Assembly (NCBI GenBank): GCA_003559985.1
Contig: PWJP01000265.1
Location: forward strand, 1-5,693
Reading direction: 5' to 3'
DNA length: 5,693 nucleotides
Source of the DNA: Saprospirales bacterium
GTDB lineage: Bacteria; Bacteroidota; Bacteroidia; Chitinophagales; Saprospiraceae
The notes beneath the pieces are model-generated. The model was given only the letters and a program-made list of their open reading frames with translations. It searched no databases and was not told the DNA's origin. The position numbers and the translations under genes are program-made. Each line of letters opens with the position of its first letter. The first letter of the stretch is position 1. This document shows positions 5,674-5,693 of this stretch, piece after piece.

Positions 5674-5693
5674 ATTCAATTTTCGGACTGCAA

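Noticed and set aside
1..5693. Mobile element, CRISPR array, tRNA or undescribed defence system
   Set aside because: All nine frames are recognised core genes, no gap exceeds 168 bases, and there are no direct or inverted repeats of suitable length.

Overview
This window is a compact stretch of core bacterial chromosome with every gene on the minus strand. Read in the direction of transcription (high to low coordinates), the order is infA, rpmJ, rpsM, rpsK, rpsD, rpoA, rplQ, then carA and the N-terminal two thirds of eno. The organism is very probably a member of the Bacteroidota. Four things point there: the order rpsM-rpsK-rpsD-rpoA-rplQ followed by carA and eno, as I recall it from Flavobacteriia and relatives; mostly A/T-rich start regions without Shine-Dalgarno sequences; a TAnnTTTG-type promoter element ahead of carA; and the zinc-ligand-poor L36 and the L17 with a long C-terminal tail. 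Base composition is moderate, in the mid-40s % G+C by eye. TGA is used as a stop (carA, rpsK), so the code is standard. I cannot place it to genus.

Region 1 (about 2134-5673) is the distal end of the large ribosomal-protein cluster: IF1, L36, S13, S11, S4, RNA polymerase alpha and L17. Gaps are 25 to 86 bases and I see no convincing internal promoter, so these genes are probably co-transcribed from outside the window. A strong 14-bp interrupted stem-loop lies between rpsD and rpoA. It could modulate the ratio of S4 to alpha and L17.

Region 2 (1966-2133) is the longest non-coding stretch, 168 bases. It holds a 9-bp hairpin followed by a T-rich tract, a likely terminator for the ribosomal operon, and then a TATCTTTG element that is a good candidate promoter for carA.

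Region 3 (1-1965) is a carA-eno transcription unit. The carA stop and eno start overlap as ATGA, which suggests translational coupling between the glutaminase subunit of carbamoyl-phosphate synthetase and enolase. The enolase gene runs off the left edge.

All genes are intact apart from the edge-truncated eno, and none looks transferred. I found no mobile element, CRISPR array, tRNA, rRNA or defence system, and no evidence for an undescribed system. The points worth a second look are small-scale: the rpsD-rpoA hairpin, the near-identical leaders of rpsK and rpsD, the low-complexity L17 tail and the carA/eno overlap.
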